Positions 47,071-58,769 of a stretch of 64,000 bases of DNA are shown piece after piece. The first letter of the stretch is position 1. Each line of letters starts with the position of its first letter. Below the pieces are notes generated by a model. That model was not told where the DNA came from. It did no database searches and worked only from the letters and a program-made list of their open reading frames with translations. Origin of the DNA: Ursus arctos. Taxonomy: Eukaryota; Chordata; Mammalia; Carnivora; Ursidae. The translations under genes were made by a program, and so were the position numbers. The DNA is taken from the NCBI RefSeq assembly GCF_023065955.2, contig NW_026622797.1, positions 59,517,689-59,581,688 of the forward strand, read 5' to 3'.

Positions 47071-49394
47071 AAAAGGAAAGCACTCTAAAAACTGAAAAAC
47101 ATTTAGCCCTTCTGTTCACTCAAAAGAGCACCTTAAATCGGCAAGAATCTCATGGAGGGGGAAGTCATGAGAGGGGAGGAAAAGAAATGATTTGGTACTA
47201 AGAAATCTAAGGAATAATGATCACGAGGAAGAAATTTAGAATAGTTTTCAGCATAATGAGAAATCCAATCACATCTGCAACAATTTTCTTCTCTCCTCCT
47301 TTAATGTGCAGAACATTTAGGTTTTATAGAACTGTTCAAGTCCACACTTCGAGCATTTTATGGCTCAGCCATTCTCTTTCACAGTAAGTACGCCTAGTGC
47401 ACTCAGCTGAAATCCCAAAGAGTTCTGAGGAAGGTTTAATCCACAGACCCTGGTCTCACCTTTCCTCAAGACCAGCTCCTGCTTTCCTGACACAAACAAC
47501 GACTGTTTTGTCACACTTCCAGTACGCTAACAGGACAAAACTATGGCTCACATCAGCGCAAAGATACACATTCCTTAAAAGAAAAGTTTCCTGAAACTTC
47601 CCTACAAGCCAGAAGCTTTGAGAGTTCATATAATCATCTTGGTAAAAATCCATGGCCTGAGGTCTCTGCTACTCCAAAGAAATTAATTACACTTGAATTT
47701 CTCAAGATAGAGGTAATTTATTTAAAATAAACTTGTAAGTCATTTATTTTACTGAAGTACAAGTAGTACTTAGGAAAGGAGCTTAAACATGAAAGTAACC
47801 TATATAAAATGCTATAAATACCAAATGAGAGTGATCCTAAATACTTAGGTAAATCCTAAGTATTTCCAAGAGTACATGATTTTTCACATATTCGTCCATA
47901 GTGTATCTGTTACTCCTCACTAGCAAATTCTGGAGAAATCATAGAAAAAGTGGCAATGCAGTTATTGTGGATTTCTTTCATGAATAAGAAATTGTTTACA
48001 TAAGAAAAACAAAATCACAAAAGAAATGGCACAGTTTCATTTCTGACTTTTTCAGTTATTTATCGCCTGAGAAAAAATCAACAAGCATTTCTTCTCTGTA
48101 ACTCTTAGATATCTATGTGCATGTATGTTCATTTATAAATACATTTTCTTTTCATAACAGAGAATATAGGGGCAAACATTTTTCAGCAATATCTTTTCAC
48201 ATGTTATTGAAATTTAGGTAAAAAATACAACTAGAGATTTTATTTTTCTTGTACCCAGTATTTACTCATAAATCTGAAAAACATGAAGTTTCTGATAAAA
48301 TATTTACTAGGCGAATTATGAAATTTTAAGTTTCAGTGTATGAAATAACACTATCCTTGAAACCTATGCAATACGAAAATGCCACAACCAACAATTTTCA
48401 TCATATGTTGTAATGTGACTGTAGCATATGAGGAAAAAAGCATCACATTGTTTATGAAAAAACAATTCTTGTAGATACACTTGGAAAACTGCAAACATTC
48501 ATAAACAGTTACTCTTTGGGGATAGAGAAAAAAGTGCCATTAAACAGGTGTTAGAATTTAAATGACATCTCATTAGTGACTCCTTTTTGCAGCTCTGAGA
48601 CAAATAAAACCTTCATTTAAAAGCATTAGTGCTATTCCTAAGGGTTTCTGGTATCATAATGTTTTGTTTTATGAAGATATTTAGTTTCTTCCAGCATTCT
48701 TGCTTATTTATACAAAATAAACCAATTGCATTTCCAAGTTTAGCTGAGCGTGAAGTCAGGGGGTGAATAAGGCCTTTGCAGTGCTGTAAATACCCTTGCC
48801 CCTCCCTCCGCTCCAGTGAATCTGGAAGGTTGGATCACAGCCTGATAAACAAAGGTATTTGTGAGCATCATTCCATGTAGAGAGTTACTCCTTCTGCCCT
48901 TTGCCCTTGACTCAAGAACAGTCAAACAAAACGCAGACTTTCTTGATGTCAAAGCCATGAACTATTTTTCTAATTCCTCTCAATGTAAAATGTGAGACTC
49001 TCCTTTATAATTCAAGAGTTATACCAGAGTGGGTAGCTATTGAAAACGCACCTGTTAATTGGGAAGTTTATTAACACTGCCATTTTACACTCTTCTCACA
49101 AAGACAATTTCAGGTCCCAAAACGTGAATCCGAAGAATAGCACACAGAATGCAATTCCCAACAAGCAAGCCAGGATTGTAAGGATTCATTCATTTCGTTG
49201 CCTCGCAAAGTTACACAACCTACAATTTAACTCAGCTGACTGGGATCCTCGGAATTCCATATATTATAATTCTATACTGTATTGGGAGAAGCATCTGGTA
49301 AGACAAACAGGAAGGAGACATAAGCTTCCTTCCAAAATAATAATTACTATTGAATATTGAGTATAGCAACTGCAGTGATACGTTCTGGAAATGA
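47071..49394. other. Unrecognised noncoding stretch
   Basis: No named repeat over 2.3 kb. A hairpin lies at 47839-47865. Small frames at 47397-47653 overlap on opposite strands and lack features. Confidence 0.45.
47839..47865. repeat. Short perfect hairpin
   Basis: 'aaatacttagg' and 'cctaagtattt' are perfect 11-bp complements separated by five bases (taaat). Confidence 0.85.
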
Positions 49395-49908
49395 AAAGAC
49401 AATTAGACCAGATCTGGCCCTGGAAGAGCTTACACTTGAATGGGGGCAAAGGTGATGGGAAAAGCAGGGATCTGATAATTTCCGAGTGTGTGTAATATAA
49501 TTAGGACCATCGAACAGTTAGAAAATGCAAGAGGGTAAAGTTCACGGAAGAAAAGATGACAGTGGGCTGGGAGAATCAGAAGCGGATTTGAAGTGGCATT
49601 TGAAGTGGATTTTACTGGGTAAGGATGAGTTCAAGAAAAGCACATAGGTTGTGAAATAGAGGCTGTGTTCAAGGAATCTGTAGGAGATGATATTGGCCAT
49701 GATAGAGAAGACCCGAGGTGCCAGGCTAAGAACAAACATATCCTGAATATTAGGGAGAAGGAGTCTTTGGAATCTTTGGGAAGGACAGAGATATGAAGTG
49801 TAGGAAAATTATTGCAAAAGAGCAAAGGATGAGAAATGAAAGGTGGGGTGACTCCTCAGGAGGCTAATTTTTTGGGGGAAGGCAAGAAAGTCTGAAGGCC
49901 CCATTCAG
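49395..49908 (-). repeat. L2 fragment, antisense, left part
   Basis: 'ctggaagagcttacacttga' and 'atgggggcaaag' match antisense L2 ('aaggagcttacattctagtg ggggagac'). 'gggtaaggatgagttcaag' matches 'gaaggatgagtaggagttt'. A Can-SINE at 49909 splits this relic from the L2-like sequence at 50140. Confidence 0.55.
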
Positions 49909-50123
49909 TGGGGCACCTGGGTGACTCTGCCGGTTAAGCCTCTGACTCTTGATTTTGGCTCAGCTTATGAGCTCAAGGTCGTGAGATTGAGCCCCGTGTG
50001 GGGCTCCGTGCTCAGTACGAGTCTGCTTGAGATTCTCTCTTTCCGTCTCTCTCTGTCCCTCTCCCTGCTCTCTCTCTCTCTCTCTAAGAATAAACAAATA
50101 AGTAAAATCTAAAAAATTTTTTT
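49909..50123 (+). repeat. Older Can-SINE, plus orientation, with target-site duplication
   Basis: Plus-strand Can-SINE with head 'gggcacctgggtgactctgc', 'ctctgactcttgattttggc' (older head variant), 'gagattgagccccgtgtggg', a CT-rich body and A-rich tail. It is flanked by the perfect duplication 'tgaaggccccattcag' at 49893-49908 and 50124-50139. It is one of only two plus-oriented Can-SINEs here. Confidence 0.95.
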
Positions 50124-50139
50124 TGAAGGCCCCATTCAG

Positions 50140-50720
50140 GAGATGAACAGTGTGAGAGAAAACAATGGGGGAGAAGTTACTGACACCGTACAGCTACATT
50201 CTATTGAACGTGGCAAATGACTGAAGAATGAGGTATAAATAGCGATTCTGAAGCCCCGTGACTGGTGGCTTAAAGCAGAAGGAGGTGCTGGTTTGGGGGA
50301 GATGATGGAGGAGGAGTTCTGGATATACTGAGTATGAGACACTAGCAAAGAATCTGAGTAGATCGTGTGAAGTGACAATGCTAGTATATTTCCCAATTAA
50401 AAAGTAAGTTTTCAGTAACTTTCTACTCCAGTATATTATCTTGTAGGAAAATTACAGTGTCACAGCTTACACAGAGGGAATGAGAAATAAATTAGTGACT
50501 TCTGATTTAGAGAAAATCTGAGCTTTATGTGACTATTATTAATCCAATATTCGATGATAAAAGTGAGCCTGGAGACAGAGAATTCTCTGGGCTAGATTTG
50601 CAAGCATTTATCTGTATAGGAATGAAACCACAGGAGGCAACAGTATCCAGAGGGAGAAAATGCAGAGATGACAAAAAGGAAAAAGGTAGGATCTTGGGGA
50701 CATATGCACAAGCCAAGCAA
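50140..50720 (-). repeat. L2 fragment, antisense, right part
   Basis: 'gaaggaggtgctggtttggg', 'ggagttctggatatactg', 'agaatctgagtagat' and 'ggatcttggggacat' follow antisense L2 sequence ('ggagatgtccagcaggcagt tggatat ...'). Divergence is high and the limits are approximate. Confidence 0.5.
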
Positions 50721-51717
50721 GAAAACCTGAATTCAATTTTACAACAGGCTAGGATGTATTCAGTTACTGTTTATACATTTGGTGAATAAAAATAACAATA
50801 AGAAATGATGAAATTATTTATGTAGTATTGCTTACTAAAATAATTGCCAAATATATTCTGGTCGATTTTGACAAGGTTGTAACACCATGATCATTTCAAA
50901 TTAGGTTCGATTCTCATTTAATCACACAGTTTAAGCAAAATACAGAGCCCAGAAAAAAGGGGAAGAACAGAACCAAAAGGCAGTTTAAACATGGTAACCG
51001 TGACATTTATTCGAAAAGAACAAGTTGCAGGCTGCAAGAAAAAAAAAGATGTTTCAGCTGAAATCAGCTCATGTTACAAAATACTGACCTTGTGACCTAA
51101 ACATTGGAACACTAGTCTAGGATAACTCTAGAACAGCAGAATATAAATATGTGTATGTGTGACATTTAGAAAATATTCCCCTTTGAATATAACGAATAGG
51201 TACGCTTTTTTGTTCATTGGCTTTATTCTTGTCCTCATCCAGGAAATGAATTAAAAATTTATGGGAAGGATGAAATCAAAGAAGAGAGAAAAAAGGTACA
51301 TAATAAAATGCTTTGGACACCTATAAATACCAGGTAATTTGGTCTTTTTGCTATGGTTACAGCTGAAAACTAATTCATCTTCGTTCTTCTGGGCCTCCTC
51401 CCTGCATCTTACCTCTTTCTCACTTTGACTACCTTGGATGCCCTTTACTTTCCATACAATCTTCCTTGGCTCAACACCAATTCACAGGTAGTGGTCTGAT
51501 CTCTGTCGTTCACATCTTTATGCAAATTCAAGTCAACATGTCACTAACTTCTAATCCTCGTTCCCTCTTTTGTACAGATTAAATGAGATGTTGCTAATTA
51601 CTCTCATGTACATTGGCATCTTCCGATTTCATGCCTTGTCTCATTAGATTTTTAAACCATGAATTAAAAAAGAAATGATTTTCTCTGTGGTCATTTTTAT
51701 TTCTTATGTTTTATGTA
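50721..51717. other. Unrecognised noncoding stretch
   Basis: No repeat family named. A CT-rich part at 51370-51480 may be decayed L2. Confidence 0.4.
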
Positions 51718-51734
51718 TGCCTTATTTCTTTATT

Positions 51735-51929
51735 TTTAAATTTTTTTAAAAAAGATTTTGTGTATTTGTCAGAGAGAGAGACAGAGAGCACAAGCAGGGG
51801 CAGTTGCAGGCAGAAGAAGTAGGCTACCTGCTGAGCAAGGAGCCAGATGTGGGATTCGATCCCAGAACCCTGGGATCATGATCTGAGCCAAAGGCAGATG
51901 CTTAACTAATAGAGCCACACAGGCGTCCC
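51735..51929 (-). repeat. Can-SINE with 17-bp target-site duplication
   Basis: Minus-orientation Can-SINE with T/A-rich tail, 'gacagagagcacaagcaggg', 'gaaccctgggatcatgatct' and head end 'cacacaggcgtccc'. The perfect duplication 'tgccttatttctttatt' lies at 51718-51734 and 51930-51946. Its right flank abuts the 3' end of an L1. Confidence 0.95.
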
Positions 51930-51946
51930 TGCCTTATTTCTTTATT

Positions 51947-52515
51947 ACTATCAAAGTACACTTGATGTACAATGTTATATGTTTCATGTGTACAACATAT
52001 TGATTTGACAGTTCTATACCTTACTCAATACGTACACTCATACACTTGACCATGGTGACTGTAGCTACCATCTGTCACCCAAGGTTATTACAATATTATT
52101 GACTATATCCCCCATGCTGTTTTCATCTCCGTGATTTGCTTATTTTATAACTGGAAGATTGTACCTCTTAATCCCTTTCACTTATTTCACCCCCCCCCCC
52201 CCGCCACCTTCCCTCTGGCAACCACCAGTTTGTCCTCTGTATTTAAGAGTCTGTTTGGTTTATTTTTTATTCATTTGTTTTGTTTTTTAGATTCACATAT
52301 AAGTGAAATCATATGGTATTTGTCTTTCAATGACTTATTTTATTTAGCACAATATCCTCTAGGTCCCTCCATAAATCTGTGATAAATGACCAAGTTTCAT
52401 TCTTTTTATGGCTGAGTAATATTCCATTGTGCATATATATGTATGTATATATAAATATACCACATTTTTTATTCATTCATCTATTAATGGACACTTGGGT
52501 TGCAATGTATACCTA
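51947..52515 (-). repeat. L1 (L1MA-type) 3' fragment
   Basis: On the minus strand this is the L1 3' end. The plus strand shows antisense landmarks 'catgtgtacaacatattgat', 'ccatctgtcacccaaggtta', 'gactatatcccccatgctgt', 'ctggcaaccaccagtttgtc', 'agattcacatataagtgaaa' and 'ggctgagtaatattccattg'. About 560 bases remain, with 5' truncation near 52510. A 13-base C run lies inside at 52190-52202. Confidence 0.9.
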
Positions 52516-53344
52516 ATTGTTGAATAAAAGTTTTTACACATCTCATAGAAGAATTTGAGAGATTATAGAACAGACAGAGATGTTCAAACAATAGAGGGAA
52601 TAATAGGAATCCCTAAAATCTCATACCACACGAGAAACTGACTATTTAGCCACTACATCTGAACCAAATAGTCCTTGGTATAAAGGACCTGAGGTGGGAA
52701 GATCTAGAGCTTTTTCGTGGTTGGCAGGAAAGATTTTCCCTATTTGGGTACAAAAAAATGGCTCTAGCAATACAAGATTGAGCACCTCATCCCTGATTGT
52801 CCTAATCTTCTCTTTCCTTAATCTTTTCCTTCATAAAGGAGAAACTTAGTTCTTCAATTAATTTGCCTCATGCTCTTTCTTCCTTCCTTCACCCCTTTCA
52901 ATATCTTCACTTGCCCTAGTTCAGTCATATTAAATTGTAAATGATCTTAACTCTAATGATTTTGTGCTTCATTTTGGGCTACAAAAGTCACCTCTACCAA
53001 GAGCTAGGACCTCCTAATCCTCAACCCAGTCTCTGGGCACTGGAATTAGCCCTAGTTGGATAGATTTCCTCTTTAGATTTGATAGGTACCATCAAGCTGT
53101 CACTCTGTTGGTTCTGCTCTGCCCCTTTATTTTTCTATGCCCAAACCCTCATGTTTGGTTCCTGTTCCAAAATCTGAGTCTGTTGGTCCTAGCCCTTACA
53201 CTGGTAACATTTGGACACTAGGACAGTGAGTTGCACGTTGTAACCTTGCAGCCGTGAAAACTCATTTCCAAGCTGTGGCCTGGTCTCCTGCTGCCCAAGT
53301 CACCGATGCTTGCTGCCTTCATCCCCACTCATATTTACAAACGA
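52516..53344. other. Unrecognised noncoding stretch
   Basis: No named repeat or exon. Slightly GC-richer around 53000-53320. Confidence 0.45.
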
Positions 53345-53465
53345 GAAAGTCAGATGCCAAACATTTATATAATCTATTCAAGATAATATAGCTAACAAGT
53401 GGCAAAGACTAGATTCAAATCCAGATCTGATTAATTGTAAAGTCCATAACCTTTTGCCATACCTC
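53345..53465 (-). repeat. MIR fragment, antisense
   Basis: 'aatatagctaacaagtggca', 'agactagattcaaatccaga' and 'taaccttttgccatacc' match antisense MIR ('cacacagctagtaagtggca gag ... ttcgaacccag'). Confidence 0.75.
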
Positions 53466-53861
53466 CAACTCACACAAAAATACACACATACAAATAATAT
53501 TTTCCAGAAAGGGTGTTTCTCATAACAAACTGCAAGAGTCAGCATCAGAATCTTCATATAAAGATAAATAAGCATTAAATAGAAGTCAATAAATGTAATA
53601 ATGTTGCCAAATAGACAGATAAATTTAGAGCCCCAGCTAGGCACTTACTTCCTATTTCTCCTTCATACAGCTCTTTTGGAAGATGTAAATACTATTTTGG
53701 ACATATTCAGAAAGCTTTTTTTCACATTTCAAGAGAAATATGCACATTCATGAACAGATCTAATAATTGCCATTAAGCAATTCTTGATTTTCAGCTCCTA
53801 GAATTTTCTTACATGTGATTAAGTATATTTTTAAAATGTATGTTCACATTTATATTATACT
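53466..53861. other. Unrecognised spacer
   Basis: AT-rich with no recognised feature. Confidence 0.4.
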
Positions 53862-53874
53862 CATTAGAAGTTTT

Positions 53875-54068
53875 TTTTTTAAGATTTAAAAAATGTATTT
53901 ATTTTGGGTGGGGGAGGGATAAAGGGAGAGGGAGAGAGGGAGACTCTTAAGCAGACTCCATGCCGAGTGTGGAGCCCGAGGCAGGGCTTGATCTCACCAC
54001 CCTGAGACCATGACTTGAGCCAAAATCAAGAGTCAAACACAAGTGACTGAGCCACCCGGGTGGCTCCC
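53875..54068 (-). repeat. Older Can-SINE with target-site duplication
   Basis: T-rich tail, 'gagactcttaagcagactcc', 'ccctgagaccatgacttgag', 'ccaaaatcaagagtcaaaca' and head 'gccacccgggtggctcccc'. The flanking 'cattagaagtttt' occurs at 53862-53874 and 54069-54081. It carries the older head variant and is moderately diverged. Confidence 0.93.
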
Positions 54069-54081
54069 CATTAGAAGTTTT

Positions 54082-55139
54082 GTATATGGCCATACATGTG
54101 TCTCAATTTTATCACAGAAAATCAGATCTTTTGTTTTCTTTTGTTTTTTTTGTCCAAAGAGAAAAAAATAGAAGACAAACTTGACCCAAAATAATTACCA
54201 GTACATTAAAAATTCTACACACTCTAATGTGTAACTAGTTTGCTCCTTAATTAAAACATTGCTCTGAATGTTTGCCAGATTATAGTCCCACATGAAATGA
54301 ATACTGGTGAAGAGTGTCTTCTCTGTTAAAGAATTATATTCAGAACAGTGCCTTTTAGACTGGGTCAAACTTTTTAATGACTGTGACAAATGGGACAGAA
54401 CGTTCTATCTTTTAAAGTTGAAATTTAGTTTGTTATTTCACTGATCTTAAGTAGGCATATATAGAATAACTGTCAAATGATGTATTTTAAATAAAATTAA
54501 AATATAGAGAAAAAGCAAGAAATTACTAAGTTAAAGATATTTTAAGCCACATTCAGCCCAAACTCTCTCACTATTGGACAGCATAATATCCCTAACAAAA
54601 TATATTTAACTGTACAAGTACAGAACTTTAAATATCATTTAATAAGAATGGCCAAATTCTCACTCTTTGTATTTAAAATTCCTATAACACTATTAACTCT
54701 TCCCATTCACATTACGTAATCATGTACAATTGTTTAAAAATATTATGAGACAAACTTCCCCCCCAAAATAACTACCAGCTTTCTAAGAAGCTAAAATGTT
54801 GCATCACTTTTATTTAAATCAGCAATGCATTCCTCAGGAATGCCTGCATTTATGCCCTTGTCATATACTCTAGGCCACCAAAGTTCTTACATATGAGACT
54901 GCTATGAATATTGCTTGGTACTGCACACAAATCACTGAAGATCCATTCCAAACAGGCTTTTTGCTTTCCCCCTTCCTTTCTTCCTTTTTTTTTTTTTTTT
55001 TAAAGGGGGGAAAAACTGTTTTATATCGACAACCATCTGTGAGCCTGTCTTTCAGGCCATCAAACTCTCCCATCCATTACGAAGCCTTCCTCACCTCCGC
55101 TGCATGACAGCACAATAAAGATGACATACTAATTCAATG
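54082..55139. other. Unrecognised noncoding stretch
   Basis: AT-rich. A T run at about 54986-55002 is not attached to a recognised element. Confidence 0.45.
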
Positions 55140-56110
55140 ACTTGTAATTTCAGCTAAACAAAGACAAGTGCCGCAGCTTCTTCTTTTGTGTTAACAGTGC
55201 CATATCGGTGAAGCCAGCTATGCAAACATAGCACTGGGAGGGTTTTATGACAGCAGTTGAATGGGGAGACTAGCTTGGTGTTGCTTTTTATGGTTTTTGG
55301 CTCCATAATTTTTGGCTCTGTGCTGCTGGCCATGGCTATTGTGTCTGGATTCTGTGTCAGCAGCAGCTAATTGTTCCAATAATGTTTATCATAGGGATCC
55401 ACCAGGGAGCTGTATATGTGGAGATAAGCTACAGGGCAATGATACACACTATCTTACTGATCTCTATACACAGTGCTTTTGCCTCATGCCAAAAAGCTTT
55501 TTAGGTTCCCAGTCTTAAAAAAAAAATAACAGCTTAATCATCGTGCCAACAATAGTGTCTAAGGGGATGTAATCAGGTTCCTCTGATAATCTTTGCAACA
55601 CATGAAAGTCATGCGCAAAAGCAGTAATTGAAGCAGTTGGTTCATTCTACCACCTGCTGTTGAAGTCACAGGTTAATCTAAATGAGGTCCCCTTCCGATG
55701 AAGCAGTATGCAAGGCACTTTTTATATCATAAATGTGCATTACAGAAGCTTTACAAAATAATAAAGTAACAGTTCATTAAATGAACTGTATGAAGTATCC
55801 CAGGCTGGTCCAGCTTCTCCCGCTGCTGTCGAATGGCATATCCAAGTGTAAATTCTGTCCTCATGTCTATACCCCAATGCACACTTCAGTTTGCATATGG
55901 TTCCAGACAATGGGAGTTCCTGAGACAGATGCCCAAATGTAACTAAACGTCAGGCAATCACGGGAATCAGCTGCAGGAAAGTGAAACATTTTTCTTTGTC
56001 TGCTTTTGATGCTATTTCCCCCAAGATTACTAAATAGAATATTGACAATGTAAAAATAGCCTTAGAATCAACAATTAAGCAGCTTGCCATAGCCTACATT
56101 AGCCCATGTA
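55140..56110. promoter_or_regulatory. Candidate conserved noncoding segment
   Basis: About 1 kb without a recognisable repeat, with low homopolymer content and scattered motif cores: 'caaacaaagac'-like SOX/FOX sites near 55156, 'gcagctaattgttcc' near 55363 and 'agcagtaattgaagc' near 55620. An inverted repeat of nuclear-receptor-like half-sites (55769-55789) lies within. The interpretation as enhancer cluster is by texture only. Confidence 0.3.
55769..55789. promoter_or_regulatory. Inverted repeat of AGTTCA half-sites
   Basis: 'acagttcat' and 'atgaactgt' are perfect 9-bp complements separated by three bases. The arms hold AGTTCA and TGAACT, nuclear-receptor-type half-sites in inverted arrangement with five bases between them. 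Function is inference. Confidence 0.3.
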
Positions 56111-56395
56111 TAAGGGATGAATTTTTCTAATTAAACTTTTAACACCTGATTTCCATTTAAAATTTTTCTCAACTGTTTTTCCCAAGGTCTTCATCTGACA
56201 AAGAACAGAATACTAAGATTATGTAGTATGCTGCTCTCCTAATAGGCAATTTCTTTAACAAAAATGATTTTAAAAAGTTATGAGAACTGTCAAAATAAGA
56301 CTCTAATGAAAAATTTAAAATATAGAAGGAATGACACATTCAGATTAAAATTTGTGCCTGATTTTAAGTTATTTCATTGACTAAGAATAACTATC
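56111..56395. other. AT-rich spacer
   Basis: Nothing recognised. Confidence 0.4.
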
Positions 56396-56600
56396 AAATA
56401 TTGAGAGCCAACTCGGCATCAGGCACTAAACTAGGTAACATTACCTTACATATTTACCTCTCACGGCCATTCGCCGAAATTGGCGTTATGCCTGCAAAGG
56501 CTGAGGAAACTGTCTTAGGGAGGCTGCGTAATAATCCAAGTTTCTGGGTAAATAAGTGCTACTGCAAAGACTGGAAACCAAGTCAACCCAAGTTCAAAGC
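56396..56600 (-). repeat. MIR, antisense
   Basis: 'catcaggcactaaactaggt', 'acatatttacctctcacggc', 'gcaaaggctgaggaaactg' and 'caacccaagttcaaagc' follow the antisense MIR consensus. Confidence 0.75.
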
Positions 56601-56957
56601 ATGCATTTTTCCCAACAAGATAAACTGACACAATGCAGTTAGTGTAAAAGAAGAGAAATGAAATAGTGTTTAAGTTGAGAAAGAAGCTCCCATTCTAAAT
56701 TAAGGCAATAGAAGAAAATAAATTTGTGAACATAAACTGGCATACTCCTAAGGGGTAGAGTAGATATTGTTATGGGACCAGGAACGATTTTTATAAAACA
56801 AATAACAGATTATGTTAATTTAACTTAATTCAGCAGCATAAGGCAATAATAGTTAACAGAGTGACTATAATATTGAAGGTACATAATAAATGTTTGCCAA
56901 ACTTTAATGGGTGAATGGTTTAATCAAATAATATTATAAATGCAATCGCAGAAGCTA
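56601..56957. other. Unrecognised spacer
   Basis: AT-rich. 'ggtacataataaatgtttgc' near 56878 could be a trace of an L2/MIR 3' end. Confidence 0.4.
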
Positions 56958-57190
56958 CTGTATTTCGGAGTGCATACTACGTGCCCAGCACCATCTCAGC
57001 AGTTTACATATGTTTTGTCTTACTTCCTCACAGCAATCTGCTAACTTTGGAATTATTACCCCCATTTTACAGGTGAGTTAATTGAAGCTCTGAAACACTA
57101 GATCACTTGTTCAAAGTTCCATTAGCAGAAAAGTGGGAGCGTCAAGATTTGAGTCAAAGATAACCGGATTCCTCAAAGCTCTTGCCCGAG
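56958..57190 (-). repeat. MIR, nearly full-length, antisense
   Basis: 'cgtgcccagcaccatctcag', 'tttgtcttacttcctcacag', 'acccccattttacaggtgag', 'gatcacttgttcaaagttcc' and 'aaagctcttgcc' reproduce antisense MIR over its length. Confidence 0.88.
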
Positions 57191-58083
57191 CAAATTAATG
57201 AGTGAAGCTAACACTAAAGTTCTCTTTGGTTGTCAAAGATTCTTACAGGGATAGCAGCCCCATGTCCATGGAAGTAGGCAAAAGAATTGCATTAATATCA
57301 TAGTAATTATTTAGTATAGGTATTTGGTAAATCCTTCTTACCAGCAAGGATTGTCAAGTATGTGTACTGAAAAAGGCTGGGGCATTTTCTTCGAATATTC
57401 TAGAGATGTTTGAAAATAAATATTACTTACATCTGTCTCGATTATTTCACTCAGAGGCTAACAGAGTAGAATAGGTGACCTTTAAAGACATATCTAGTAC
57501 AAAGTTCCTCTAATAATTGGATGCTAATTCTTCCAGAAATTCTTTCTGTGATAGATAATATATAAATTAAAGTCTATGAATCTGAAAAGCACTGCTCTAG
57601 GAATTTCCGTGACTTTCAATATCATGTTGAAGTATGCTTTATGCAACTGCCTATTGTAAAAGGTGTATTCAGGAGACTTGAGTATTAATTTTCTATTAAT
57701 TCGGGCCTGAAGAGGATTCATGAAGGCATCCTGTTTAGCAAGAGCAAAAACAAAAACAAAAGTAAAAGGAAAAGTTAGATACTTTCCCCTAACTGACTTC
57801 ATTTAAAGAGGTTTTTGTTTTTATTTTTTCACTGACATAATGTTTTCGACATAAAATTTATTTCAGTTTACCTGAAACTATTTGAAAGTAATTAGATCAT
57901 TATCTAAAGTTTACTCACTGATTACCACAGTTGCTAGAATTGATTAAATTACAAAATTCACAGAGAAGATAGATTCACTATCACTAATTCTTACTGAAAT
58001 AACAGCCTATGGTTTTCCACCACACTTTGGTCTCCTCAACTTTCATTTGATCTGGAAAAATATGTTTGGCAAAATTTATAAAA
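57191..58083. other. Unrecognised noncoding stretch
   Basis: AT-rich, with a short (AAAAC)n patch at about 57746-57760. A 92-codon minus-strand frame (57524-57802) has no recognised domain. Confidence 0.45.
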
Positions 58084-58575
58084 CAGCTATACTTGTTTTA
58101 TGGTGCTCTGCTTTATTCTTTGCAATAAAAATATTGTTTTTTTTTTTTTTTTACAAACTGTATTTTTTTACAATTGAAGTTTTGTGGCAATGCTGCATTG
58201 AGCAAGTCTGCTGGTGCCATTTTTTTCAAAAGCATTTCGTAACTTTGTGTCTCTGTGTCACATTTTGGTAATTCTCATGATATTTCAAACTTTTTCATTA
58301 TTTGTCTATATGTTATAGTTATCTGTGATGGGTGATTAGGACTCACTGATAGCTCAGAGGATGGTTAGTATTTTTTTAGCAATAGAGTAATTTAGGTATG
58401 TACATTGTTTTTTACACATAATACTATTGTCCACTTAATAGACTTACACTTAAGAGTGTAAATATAATTTGTATATCCACTGGGAAACCAAAAATTCATT
58501 TGAGTCATTTTTCTGTGATATTTGCTTTATTGCTGTGGTCCAGACCAAACCCACAATATCTCCACAGTATTTCTG
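58084..58575. mobile_element. Tigger-like DNA transposon, deletion derivative
   Basis: Both ends of a TcMar-Tigger element are visible. The left end 'cagctatacttgttttat' matches the family terminus 'caggcatacctcgttttat'. The right end 'aatatctccacagtatttct' plus 'g' matches its inverted terminus and is followed by TA. Interior landmarks are 'gttttgtggcaatgctgca', 'gtgtctctgtgtcacatttt', 'gatggttagtatttttttag' and 'ctgggaaaccaaaaattcat'. At about 490 bases it lacks the transposase and is non-autonomous. Confidence 0.85.
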
Positions 58576-58769
58576 TAATGTTTTGCCATTTTGAATTTTT
58601 CATTTTCTATTTAGAAATAAAAACATTAGCCTTTTAAAGAACTACTAAGAGCTTCTACTGTCTGGTTTCTCGTCCAAATGTAAGGAGCTTAGAAGTCCTC
58701 ACATTATCCTAACAGCAAATACAAAGCTAAAAAAACTAAAAAATCAACAACTTTCTTTGATCCATCAGA
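58576..58769. other. Spacer between Tigger and L1
   Basis: AT-rich, no recognised feature. It may be the decayed edge of the L1 that follows. Confidence 0.4.

Noticed and set aside
46729..47119. Open frames of 119 (plus) and 106 (minus) codons rich in Tyr, Ile, His and Cys.
   Set aside because: They are translations of the TA/TG/CA alternating repeat. Both strands are open because the repeat lacks stop codons in some phases.
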